Shown here piece after piece: positions 1-10,170 of a DNA stretch of 64,000 bases. The number at the start of each line of letters is the position of its first letter. The first letter of the stretch is position 1. Origin of the DNA: Ichthyophis bannanicus (Eukaryota > Chordata > Amphibia > Gymnophiona > Ichthyophiidae). Location of the stretch: NCBI GenBank assembly GCA_033557465.1, contig CM066033.1:386329289-386393288 (forward strand), written 5' to 3'. The translations under genes were made by a program, and so were the position numbers. The notes under the pieces are model-generated. The model was given only the letters and a program-made list of their open reading frames with translations, made no database searches and was not told where the DNA came from.

Positions 1-109
1 AGTTGAGTAAGATATTAATTTCTCCAATTGGTATTACTATTTATTGGCTTCACTGTATGTCATTCTAATCTTTTGTACCTTTTAAAAAGGTAAAACACTT
101 ATTTGCATT

Positions 110-875
110 TGCTCATTCGACTCCACTCGTTATTTTATTAAACCTCTATCATATTTGGCTTTCTCTGTATCTTTTCTAAGTCCGCTATATGCTTTTTGAG
201 GTGTGGTGATTAGAATTGCACACAGTACTCTAGGTGTGGTCATACCAAGGAGCAATACAGAGGCATTATAATATTCTCTGTTTTTTATGTACTATGCTTT
301 TCACTATACGTTTTAGCATCCTATTTGCTTTATTGGCCACCATTGCATATTGAATAGAGGATTTCGACAAATTATCCACGATGTTGCCTGAATCCTTTTC
401 CTGAGTGATGGCTGCTAATGTGGGAGCTTATATCGTGTAGCTGGGGCTTGACTAGTGTTTCCCTTTGTACATTATTTTGTACTTGTTCACATTTAATTTA
501 ATCTGCCATTTTGACGCCCAGTCAACCAATTTTTCAAGGTCCTCTGGCAATTTTAACAATTCGCTTGTGAGTTAACAACGTTGAGTAATTCTGCATCATC
601 TGCAGATCTGATCACCTCATTTGCTGTTCCCCATATCCAGGTCATTTATAACTATGTTAAAAAGCAGCGGGCCCAGCACAGATCCCTGGGGGCACTCCAC
701 TGTTCACCTTTCTCCATTCAGAAAATTGACCATTTAGCCCTGCTCTTTTCTCTTTTAACCAGTTCCCAATCCACAATAGGAAACTTTCACCTATCCCATG
801 ATTTTTAATTTCCTCAAGAATCTCTCATGAGGGACTCTCCCAAACTCTTTCTGGCTCACCTTTATCTACATGTCA
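110..875 (-). mobile_element. CR1-like LINE remnant, RT C-terminal part
   Basis: Read on the minus strand, this stretch matches the C-terminal reverse-transcriptase part of the better-preserved CR1 copy at 41866-42915. It shares the block around the FADD catalytic motif (about 590-615) and the blocks matching the cysteine/phenylalanine-rich 'EYCVQFW' region (about 190-240). It has many stops and indels, so it is an old dead copy. Family placement rests on comparison with the other copies in the window and on known CR1 protein motifs. The ends are approximate. Confidence 0.72.
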
Positions 876-1520
876 GATGGGTTTTTGACGTGATTCAATC
901 ACCACATACACGCTTTTCCAAAGTTCGAAGAAGGTGATTTTGAAAATACATGTGGGTATCAACAACACTTGTACTTTCACCTGCAGGAGAAATAGAAGGG
1001 CTCCAGGGACCAGGGGGGAGGGGAAGGGTTTAAGTCAAAAGCAAGCACAAATCTGTGGCCCAGTTTTCACATGGAATGTATTATGGAGGTTTTCTTTCTG
1101 AGAACTAATGCAAACTCCACAGAAAATGTTCCTGCAGGCTTTGTGAGCACCCACTTTAGTTTTGGAAATTTCCTTCTCTAAACCTAACAGCTCCAAGGCT
1201 CTTCTGCTCTTCTGCCCCCTATAGAAGGGTACGAGTAACGCACAAATGGATAGTAAGGTTTTAATGTCAGATAGTATTCACATCATAATTCAGCTATGTT
1301 AAAGCAAACAAATGCCGTTTCTTTCCTTGTGCAAGTTACTAAACCAAGAGAATATAACCAAAGAGACAAAGGGAATAGAAATAATCAGAAACAAAGACCC
1401 AATATCAGAAATTCAGTGAAAAGGACCATTAGATATTGGCAAACATTTGACCCGTCTCCTAAAAAAAACTTAAAGGAAAAGGCACATATCAATGATCAGT
1501 ACCATATATTTTATGTTATG
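876..1520. other. Intergenic stretch, no gene recognised
   Basis: A few short open frames occur, but none has a recognisable domain or a homologous copy elsewhere in the window. The composition is ordinary AT-rich vertebrate intergenic DNA. Confidence 0.5.
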
Positions 1521-1567
1521 TATCTTCTCCTCTGAGGTTTTTAGAGAAAACCTCAGAGGAGAAGATA
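1521..1567. repeat. Perfect 21-bp inverted repeat with 5-nt loop
   Basis: Positions 1521-1541 are the exact reverse complement of 1547-1567, separated by 5 nt. The flanks (ATGTTATG on the left, ACATAAC on the right) extend the symmetry imperfectly. It would form a stable hairpin on either strand. No surrounding gene or element explains it. Confidence 0.9.
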
Positions 1568-1724
1568 ACATAACTATCTGATGGTCCCTTTCACTTAATT
1601 TCTGACATTGGGTCTATTTTTAGACTGTGAGAGTTACTGACGTGAAAAGGTAGGATTGGAGTATAGTTTTACACCTCGAGGGATTGCCACTTCCTGTGCT
1701 GCTGGTTAGCCACATTTTATTTTA

Positions 1725-2012
1725 TTTATTTTTATTTTTATTTAGCTGTATTTATATCCCGCTTTTCACCGGGTCAAAGCGGTCAATTGGGAGATACATT
1801 TAACACGAGGGGATATGACACACATACGCTAATACTTACAGGGAACATGGGCAGTGGAGGGTTAAGTGGCTTGCCCAAGACCACAAGGAGTACCTATAGG
1901 ACTAGAAATCCAAGTCCCTCCGGCCTGAGATTGCTGTCCCCAGGTGGGACTTGAACTCCCGGCCCTCCGGCCTGAAGTACCTTGTCCTAACCACTAGGCC
2001 ACTCCTCCCTTC
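1725..2012 (-). mobile_element. tRNA-derived CORE-SINE with LINE-like 3' tail
   Basis: On the minus strand the element starts with a tRNA-like head: a box-A-like TGGCCTAGTGGTTAGGA followed by box-B-like GGGAGTTCAAGTCCC. Next comes the CORE/MIR-type central block (CTTGGGCAAGCCACTTAACC). It ends in an L2-like tail (AGCGGGATATAAATAC followed by A/T-rich repeats, 1722-1745 on the + strand). This order is the standard design of SINEs mobilised by L2-clade LINEs. Related copies occur at 26612-26800 and 41255-41460. Confidence 0.82.
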
Positions 2013-2860
2013 ATAGAAACATTCATAGAAACATGTCAGCAGAAAAAGACCATATGGTCTCTCTGGTCTGCCCTTCCATATTAGCTACTATAGTCCCTTT
2101 TTTTTCCTTTAGAGATCTTCTGTGTTTGTCCCATGCTTTCTTGAATTCAGATACTGTCCTCATCTCTACTACCTCCACTGGGAGACTATTCCACGCTTTT
2201 ACCACTCTTTCCTTTAAAGAAATATTTCTGCATATTACTCCTGAATCTATCCCCTTTCGCCTTCATCCTATATCCCCTCATTGCAGAGCTTGCTTTCAAT
2301 CAAGACGTCGTCCTCTTATGCATTTATGCCATGGAGGTATTTAAACATCTCTATCATATCTCCTCTATCCCACCTTTCCTCTAATGTATACATATTAAGA
2401 TATTTAAGACTGTTCCCATATGCTTTATAACAAAGACCACAGACCATTTTAGTAGCCACCCTCTACACCGACTCCATCCTGTTTATCTTCTTTTGAAGGT
2501 GTGGTCTCCAGAATGGCACACAATACTCCAAATGAGGTCACATCAGAGGCAATATCACCTCCTTTTTTTCTGCTGGCCATTCCTCTCCCTATGGTACCCC
2601 AGCATCCTTCTGGCTTTTGCTGTCACTTTTTCTACCTGTTTAGCCACTTCAAGATCTTCAGAAACAATCACACCCAGGTCCCACTCTTCTTTCATGGACA
2701 GAATACTTTGCCCCCTATACTATACCGCTCCTCTGGAATTTTGCAGCCAAAATGCATAACTGCATTTCTTTTAGCATTAAATATGAGCTGCCAAATTATT
2801 GACTATTTTTCAAGCTTAGCTAGATCCCTCCATTTGCTTGGCTCAGGCAGAACTAGTGTT
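2013..2860 (-). mobile_element. CR1-like LINE, 3' fragment
   Basis: The minus strand encodes the end of a CR1-type ORF2 (open 2205-2023, with 'WNSLPVEVV' then 'FKKAWDKHRR'), preceded by decayed RT sequence up to about 2860. The WNxLP motif is characteristic of the C-terminal end of CR1 and L2 ORF2. The 3' UTR borders the SINE at 2012. It is a 5'-truncated, inactive copy of a subfamily different from the 5542-7652 copy; a relative lies at 15405-15650. Confidence 0.72.
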
Positions 2861-3261
2861 TAGCACCCACAGACAGGATTGAGGATGGGAGCATGGGGTA
2901 TGGTGGAAATGGGCCCTCCCTTCCCTTTCCTCATGCCTTCTGAGTGCCACAGTGAAACCGTTTTGAAGGGGTTACCTGTGCATGGTCCTGAAACAAGCTC
3001 CTTTTCAGGCTGTGTATTCTTTGGGAACAAGGAGGAAGTCAGTCCTCACATATAGGTAATGGCACCAATGGAGCCCCCGCAGAAGCATCTCCCCAGCTTT
3101 CAAAGAAAGCCTTGGGAGATGCACCATGCATGTGTGGTCCCCTTCCTGCCCAAGGGTGCCATCTTGCCTCAGTCTAATGACATAGCTAAGATGGCAGAAG
3201 GGAAAAAAATACAGTAAAGGGGCAACTCCAAGGGGAGGAGGGAGGGTTGTGAGGACTGATT

Positions 3262-3330
3262 CCTGCTGTTCCCAGAAAACACCTGTTACAGGTAACTACG
3301 CAAGTGGGAAGTCAGCCCTCACATATGGGA
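3262..3330. repeat. DIRS internal complementary region (ICR)
   Basis: This segment joins sequences complementary to the two ends of a DIRS element (GTTCCCAGAAAACACCTGTTACAGG next to TCAGCCCTCACATATGGG). DIRS elements use such a region to template completion of their ends through a circular intermediate. It is equivalent to 51136-51231 in the complete copy. Confidence 0.7.
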
Positions 3331-3509
3331 CTCCCAAGCTACAGGCTACCGAGAACTTGTAAAAAAATGCCATGGTGACTTGCAAATGGTGAGCCGTGAT
3401 CAACAGCAGCTGAGTCCCTACTGAGAGAGTCTCACAAGACCCAGGTGTCCGGCAGAGGAACCAGCACTCCAGTAGCCTGAACACTGAAGGGTTGGAGGGT
3501 AGTAGTTGC

Positions 3510-4387
3510 CTACACCCCGAATAGATTAGAGTATGGGACTCCCTCTTCAGGCAGTAGTGAGCTGCAAAGGTATGGACTGAAGATGAGGTGGTAACCCGAC
3601 AGATTTGCCACAGAGATAGCCAGGGCCCTGATGCGGTGAACCATAACCTTCTGGTCCAGTGAAATCCCCGCCTGCTCATAGGCGAGGGTAATGTAGTCCG
3701 CCACCCAAGCGGACAGAGTTTGCTTAATCACTGGGAATCCCAGATGGCTGGGGTCATAGGATTCGAAAAGCTGAGGTGTTTTGCAGTGGCCCTGGGTCCA
3801 TTGCAGATAGGATAGAGCCCTTTTACAATCCAGAGTATGGAGAATGGTCTTCTCTCTGCAGCGTGAGGTCTCAGAAAGAAGGTGTGGAGCACTACCTCCT
3901 GACTGAGGTGGAATGGGACACCACCTTTGGCAGAAACTTGGAGTGTGTGCGGAGTACCACCCTCTTTTGTAGAACCTTGTATAGTGGGGCTTTGCCATCA
4001 GAGCCTGGAGCTCGCTATCTCTGCGAGCTGATGTGAGTGCTACAAGGAAGATGACCTTCCAGGAGAGGTACCTCAAGTGGTGGGTAGCCAGAGGTTCAAA
4101 CGGCAGTTTAGTGAGCTGCGAAAGCACCGCATTGAGATCCCACTCCACTGCTGGAGGGTGGACAGAGGGGGTTTGGCTAGCATTAGGCCCCACAAGAACC
4201 AAGACACAAGGGGGTGAGCCAAGAGGGGCTTTCCCTCAATGGAATGGTAGTGCGCTGCGATGGCGCTCATGTATACTCTGACCGAGTTTGAATTTAGTCC
4301 CACTTGCGAAAGGTGGAGCAGATTCTGGAGTACCACTTGTACTAAGCAGGAGATTGGGTTTGCCTGTCTTTCGGTGCACCACGCCAA
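3510..4387 (-). pseudogene. DIRS tyrosine recombinase (broken)
   Basis: Two overlapping minus-strand frames (4387-4073 and 4202-3510) together give a DIRS-type tyrosine recombinase. The N-terminal part has 'NSVRVYMSAIAAHY', and the catalytic first-arginine block 'TSARRDSELQALMA' matches 'TSARRISELQALVA' of the complete copy. A later 'VHRIRALAIS' block corresponds to the H-x-x-R motif, and 'TFAAHYC' to the nucleophile tyrosine. The frame changes at about 4200 and again near 3680, so no single protein can be made. In an intact element this enzyme integrates the circular DNA intermediate without target duplication. Confidence 0.8.
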
Positions 4388-4485
4388 GAATCAGTGCTAC
4401 TTGAAGGCGTACGCCTTTGTGGAAGTCTTACGAGAGGCCAGAAGAACCTCTTCTGTGCCCCATGGGAGGTTGAAGGGAGCTAATT

Positions 4486-5457
4486 CTACCCTTTCAGCAA
4501 CCAAGCCATGACTGACAGGGACCCCAGGTTGGGGTGTAGAAGAAAGCCCTGCTTCTGTGAGTAGGAGCTTGGTCCAGGGGAATTGGTGACACCGCCGATA
4601 GGGAGAAGAGCAGTGGAACCAGGGTTGCCTGAGCTACCAGGTGCGACCAACATTAGTGATGCTCTGTTACACTGGACCTTGAAAAGGGTCTTGGTGACAA
4701 AAGGGATCAGTGGGAAGGCATACAGGAGGCCTTCCGTCCATGAGATGAGGAATGCATCTGCTGCTACCCGGGAGGGTTGTGGCTGGCAGGAGCAGGTGCA
4801 GAAGTGGAGCAACTGTGTTGTCCGGGAAACTGTGTTGTCCAGGCTGGTGAACAGGTCCACCAGGGGGATGCCCCAGAGATGAAATGGCCAGGAGGCTACT
4901 TCAGGACTCAGGCGCCACTCATGCGCCTGAAGTACTCTGCTCAGCTTTTCTGCTAGGGCATTGTCTTGGCCTGGGAGGTAAACCACCCTCAGGAGCATCC
5001 CTCTGCGTTCAGCATAGGAACAGAGGGCTACCGCTTCCTGGCAGAGGGGGTACGACCCCGTGCTCCCTTGTTTGTTCACATAGAACCTTGCAACCTGGCT
5101 GTTGATCTGGATCAGCACCGACTGGTGCTGCAGCCAGTGGCAGAAGGCTCGGAGAGCCAGGAATGTCACCTGGAACTCCAGCAGATTGATTTGCATCTGG
5201 GATTCCATCTGGGACCAGCTGCCTTGCGTCTGGAGGTCCTCGCAATGCGCTCCCAAGCCCAGTAAGGAGGCATCCATGGTGAGACCTTCTGGAGGGGTGG
5301 GTACCTGGAAGGGCATCCCAGCCTGAAGGTGACAAGGGATCTGCCACCATCGGAGGGAGTCTGCCAGCTGGTATGACGCTCTCACTCTGTCCCTGAGCCT
5401 GCCTGTGGCTTGTCTCCACAGAGAGCGGAGGCACCAATGGGCTGCTCTCCTGTGCAC
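4486..5457 (-). pseudogene. DIRS RNase H / pol C-terminus
   Basis: A 323-codon minus-strand frame begins just after the RT palm. It contains the RNase H domain: 'LTMDASLLGLGAH' (normally TDAS..GWGAH), 'NLLEFQVTFLALRAF' and 'ARFYVNKQGSTGSYPLC'. Then follows the 'YLPG..N.LA..LSR' block typical of DIRS pol. The first catalytic aspartate region is altered (TTDA to TMDA) and Gly-Trp is lost, which suggests decay. The upstream RT is missing. Confidence 0.78.
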
Positions 5458-5541
5458 AAGAAGAGGACCTCTTTTGATTGAAAGAATATGGGGTCATGTG
5501 GACTGTGGAGGCCATGTATCCCAACAGGCGGAGTAGAAGCC

Positions 5542-7652
5542 ATAAGAACATAAGATATGCCATACTGGGTCAGACCAAGGTCCATCAAGCCCAGTATCCT
5601 GTTTCCAACAGTGGCCAATCCAGGTCACAAGTACCTAGCAGTTTCTCTAAAAGACACAGGTTCCACAATGCTTGTATTGGGGCAAGCAATAGGTATCCCG
5701 GGTCCCCTTTAATAATGGTTTATGGACCTTTCCTCCAGGAACTTGTCCAAATCTTTTTTTAAACCCGGCTACACTAACAGCATTTAATACATCCTCTGGT
5801 AATGAATTTGAGTTTGATTACATATTAAGTGAAAAAATATTTTCTCTTATTAGTCTTAAATAGGTTATGCAGTAGCTTCATTACATGTTCCCTAGTCTTT
5901 CTATATTTTGATGGCGTAAACAATCAAGCTATGTTTACCCATTCCACTCAATTCATTAATTTATAGACCTCTATCATATCTTCCGTCTCTTTTCCAAGTT
6001 GAAGAGCCCTTTTAGCCTCTCTTCATAGGGGTATCCTTCCATCTCCTTTACCATTTTGGTGGCTCTTCTCTGTTCCTTTTCTAATAACGCTATATCCTTC
6101 TTAAGATATGATGACCAGAATTGTACACAATATTCAAGGTGCGGTTGCACCATGGAACGATACAGAGGCATTATAATATCCTTTGTTTTATTCTCCATTT
6201 ATTTCCTTATGATACCTAGCATTCTATTTGCTGTCTTGGCCGCTGCTGCACACTGGACGGAGGGTTTCAACATGTTATCCACAATGACACCTAAATCTTT
6301 TTTCTGGGTGGTGGTTTCTAAGGTGATACCTTGCATCGTGTAACCATAGTTTGGGTTATTCTTTCCCAGGTGCATAACTTTGCATTTGTCCACATTACAT
6401 TTCATCTGCCATCTGGATGCCCAGTCTTCCAATCTATCAAGGTCCTCTTGCAATTTTTCACAATCCTCTTGGGTTTTAACAACTTCAAATTTGCAGATGA
6501 CATCAAAATTATTCAATTACCTCACTCATTATTCCCATTTCCAGGTCATTTATGAATATGTTAAAAAGCAACGGACCCAGCAAAGAACCCTGGGGTACTC
6601 CACTATTCACCTTTTTTCATTGGGAAATGTGGCCATTTAGCCCTACCCTCTGCTTTCTATCTTTTAATCAGTTCCTGATCCACAATAGTCCACTGCCTCC
6701 TATCCTATGACTCTTTAATTTCGCCAAAAGTCTCTCAGGAGGGGACCTTTGTCAAAGGCTTTCTGAAAATCCATATACACTATATCAACCGACTCACCTT
6801 TGCTACCTGTTTGTTCACATCTTCAAAAAAATGTAACAGATTAGTAAGACAAAACCTTCCTTGGCTAAAGCCATGTTGGCTGTCTCCCATTAGGCCATGA
6901 CTATCTACATGTTCAGTAATTTTGTTTTTTGTAATGGTTTCTACTATTTTTCCCGGTACTGATATCAGATTCACTGGTCTGTAGTTTCCCAGATCAACCC
7001 TGGAACCCTTTTTAAAAATTGGCATTAAATTGGCCATCCTCCAATCTTCAGGTATTACAGATGATTTTAATGATATTTCACAGATTACTAATAGCAGGTC
7101 TGCAATCTCATATTTCAGTTCTTTCAATCCCCTTGGATGTATGCCATCTGGTCCAAGTGATTTGCTACTGTTCCGTTTATCAAATTGTTGTAATACATTT
7201 TCCTGGTGTATTGATATTTCTTTCAATTCTTCACCTTTAAATACCATTTCAGTCATGTGTAACATCCCTACATCTTCCTCAGTAAAGACAGAAGCAAAGA
7301 ATTCAGTTTCACTGCAATGGTCTTGTCCCCTCTGTCATCTAATGGTCCAACTGACTCTCTCATGGTTTTTTTTTTTTTACTACGAATGTACTTGAAGTCT
7401 TTATTATGCATTTTTGCTTCCACAGCAAACTTCTCAAATTCTCTTTGCCTGCCTTTTCAATGCCTTGCATCTAACTTGCCAGTGCTTATGTTTCCAGTTT
7501 TCGTCATTTGGCAACTTTTTTCCATTTCCTGAAAGATGCTTTTTGGCAACAACAGCTTCTCTGACCTCACCTTTAAACCATGCTGGCAGTTTTTTGGACT
7601 TCCTTCCACTTTTCTTAAAGCATGGAATACAGCTGGTCTGGGCTTCTATCCC
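5542..7652 (-). mobile_element. CR1-like LINE, 5'-truncated
   Basis: A minus-strand CR1 copy runs from the linker between endonuclease and RT (about 7652) to its 3' end at about 5542, where the tail reads CATAAGAACATAAG on the + strand. Recognisable blocks are 'GPDGIHPRGLKEL', 'IPEDWRMANLMPIFKKGSR' and 'GNYRPVNL' (7265-6780). Further downstream come '[23 protein letters not shown]' related sequence and the 3' UTR that begins GATATGCCATACTGGGTCAG on the + strand. Several stops and frameshifts separate these blocks. The 3' end abuts the broken DIRS at 5540. Confidence 0.85.
6780..7265 (-). pseudogene. CR1 reverse transcriptase palm fragment
   Basis: A 161-codon open stretch encodes the first RT motifs of CR1 ORF2: 'SLGPDGIHPRGLKEL', 'IPEDWRMANLMPIFKKGS', 'GNYRPVNLISVPGKIVE' and 'DSQHGFSQGRFCLTNLLHFF'. 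The catalytic FADD block and C-terminus continue in other frames at 6516-5974, so the gene is broken. It is part of the CR1 copy at 5542-7652. Confidence 0.85.
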
Positions 7653-8003
7653 ATGACTTTTTAATTCTGCCAAGAGTCTCTCACGAGAGACCTTCTCAAA
7701 GGCTTTCTGAAAATCCAGACTCACCTTGTCTGTCTGTTTATTCACACCTTCAAAAAAACATAACAGATTAGTAAGACAAGACCTTCTTTGGCTAAAGTCA
7801 TGATGGCTGTCTCCCATTAAGCCATGACTATCTACATGTTCGGTAATTTTGTTATTTATAAGTGTTTCTACTATTTTTCCCAGTACTGACATCAGGCTCA
7901 CCGGTCTGTAGTTTCCCAGATCACCCCTGGAACCCTTTTTAAAAATTGGCATTACATTGGCCATCCTCCAATCTTCAGGTATTACAGATGATTTTAATGA
8001 TAG
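7653..8003 (-). mobile_element. Second CR1 copy, cut by a DIRS insertion
   Basis: This minus-strand sequence repeats the segment at about 6705-7070 of the neighbouring CR1 copy (RT motifs 'IPEDWRMANVMPIFKKGSR', 'GNYRPVSLMSV', 'CLTNLLCFFEGV'). It stops at ATTTTAATGATA, exactly where the plus-strand DIRS left end (ATCTCCAGGAACAAGCAGG) begins. The DIRS therefore inserted into this CR1. Confidence 0.82.
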
Positions 8004-8400
8004 ATCTCCAGGAACAAGCAGGAATGTAGTCTTCACATATGGGTATTGTTGGCACTGACGGAGCTCGCGCGGGAATGCTCCCCAGCGTCCAATTAGAAAA
8101 CCTTTGGGAGCATCCCACAGTACCTGCATGCTGCCTTCCCACCTTTCCCAACTGCCTCTCTCCAGTTCTTCGTTTTCTGCGGAGCCAGCAGGTCGTTTTC
8201 CTGTCACCGCAGAAATTATCCCATCTTTTTCATTCTTTTTTGTGGTAGCGTCTGCCTTCCTCGATGCTATACCGGTACCGCTGGTTCTTTCTTTCTTCAA
8301 AAAAAAAAAAATTAATCTTTTTCTGGACTTTCCAGTCTTTTTTTTTCTGTCGGGTGCCACATGCCATTTTGGGCACTAGGCCCAACTTTTCGTTCAGAAT

Positions 8401-10170
8401 GGAAAAACCCGCTTCGGGTTTTAAAAAGTGTTCCAAGTGTGGCAGTACCATCTCCGTCACCGACACCCACGAGTGGTGCCTTAAATGTTTAGGTCCTGAC
8501 CACTCCATCTCGGAGTGTGTTGCCTGTGGGATGATGTCGAAGAGGGGTCGGCAAAATCGAGCTGCTAAGCTTAGCACCCTTTTTCCCTCTGATGCAGCAT
8601 CCGTGGCATCGACGTCTTCCAGGGCTTCGTCTTCCTCCCATGGATCTCAGGTAACCAAACATAAATCTGGCCAGTCCTCAAAGGGTAGATCTCCTTCCAA
8701 GCATCGAGATGCCTCTGGCGTTGCCATTGAGGGACTTGTACCGGCAAAATTGCCCCAGCGGGAGGCTTCGGCTTTCAAAGCACTATCGGGGCTCCAGGAT
8801 GTTCTCGAGGCCTCAACCTCGGCAGAACTACTGGTGCCATGCTCTGGAGTACATCGGCAGCATCAATAGACCAGAGGTCCTTGGCTTTTGAACGCAGTCT
8901 GGCAGCTCTCCTTGCGGCTTCGATGCCTTCGGGACCGCTTCAGACAGTTCAACTGGTATCAATACCAGTACCGACAGCATCGACATCGGTGACTGTGTTA
9001 CCGACACCGAGTCCTGCTGTTTCCTCTGGTATCAACAGGCCGGTACCGGACCCTTCCGGTACTGACTTTGATCGGTACCGGTATCGTGCTTTACAAGAGC
9101 ACCCGGACAGGAGATATTTTGAATCCTCCGATGACTCTGAGGATTCTGACAGCTCTGTTGGTACTGGAGTACGTCTCTCTGAGGAGCCTTCCTCTCCTAT
9201 AGGTTGTCTCATCCGAGAGGTGGCTAGAGGTCTTTCCATCACAGTGGCTCCTGAAGCAGAGCCCAGAGCAAAGGAATTGGAGATTTTACAATATCCTAAA
9301 GCTCCCAAAGAGGCAGCCACTTTGCCTATTCATGAGATCTTGCATGATCTCTTGCTAAGAATGTGGGAAACACCTCTTACCACCTCTCCTCATTCTCATA
9401 GGCTTGATACCATGTATCAAGTACCTCCTTGTCCTGGATTTCAAAAAACCCAGTTACCACACCACTCCATGGTAGTGGAATCGGCTATGAGAAGGATCAA
9501 GAATGCAAAAAGACATGCATCTAATCCGCCAGGACGTGAATGTAGAACTCTTGATGTCTTTAGGCGTCAAACCTTCCAGGCCTCTATGCTTTCTGCCAGG
9601 ATTAGTTCCTACATTCTATATATGGGAATGTTCCTTAAGGAGGTTACAGGAGATCTAGAGCTTATGAGCCCTCTCCTTCCTGATGATAAGAGGCAAGATT
9701 ATCTTACACTTGTCAAACATGCCCAAGATGTTTTTCCAAGTTTGTTAATCGTGCAGCTTTTGACTGTTTTGAGTGCATAAGCAGAACCTCTGCCATTGCC
9801 ATTGCCATAGGTGCTCGTAGGATTGCCTGGCTCCAGGCATCTGACTTAGAACTCTGGGTACAGGACAAACTGGGGAATATCCCTTGTACAGGTGAAAATC
9901 TCTTTGGCAAAAATTGGCAAGAGAAAGCTAATGAGCTGGATGCTAACACCACTTTGGATAGACTATCCAAGGCTACAGCTGATCCTGCAAGGAGAAAATG
10001 CTACAAGAAACCATTCTTCTCTAAAAAGAAGAGGTTTTACCCCTCCTATACCCAGCAGAGGCATTCTACAGGTCAGTCTGCCCGAAAGGGACAGCAGCCA
10101 CCAAAACAAAGAAAAACTAAGTCTGCTAAGCCTCAACCGGCCCAGCAGACTCGGCCTCCACAGGGGCTTT
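8401..10170 (+). pseudogene. DIRS gag-like protein (frameshifted)
   Basis: The likely start is the ATG at 8401 ('MEKPASGFKKCSKCGS'), matching the start of the intact gag at 46308. An N-terminal Cys/His cluster (CSKC ... H.WCLKCLGPDH ... CVAC) is followed by a Ser-rich linker and the conserved core ('PKEAATLPIHEILHDLL', 'MYQVPPCPGFQKTQLPHHSMVV'). The frame shifts at about 8860, again near 9775, and near the Lys-rich C-terminus. In DIRS elements this ORF is thought to be the structural nucleic-acid-binding protein; the role is inferred. Confidence 0.8.

Larger units (their letters stand above)
2970..5540 (-). mobile_element. DIRS retrotransposon, 3' half
   Basis: This minus-strand element retains, in order, the RNase H part of pol (5457-4486), the tyrosine recombinase (4387-3510), an internal complementary region (about 3262-3330) and a right terminal repeat (about 2970-3200). 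The terminal blocks match those of the complete DIRS at 45925-51498, for example the GTTCCCAGA...ACACCTGTTACAGGTAA segment. The gag and RT halves are missing: the sequence stops at about 5540, where CR1 sequence begins. Stops and indels make it inactive. Confidence 0.85.

Noticed and set aside
7434..8360. 308-codon minus-strand open frame
   Set aside because: It runs from CR1 copy 1 through the junction into CR1 copy 2 and then antisense through the DIRS left end. It is a chance chimera and not a gene.
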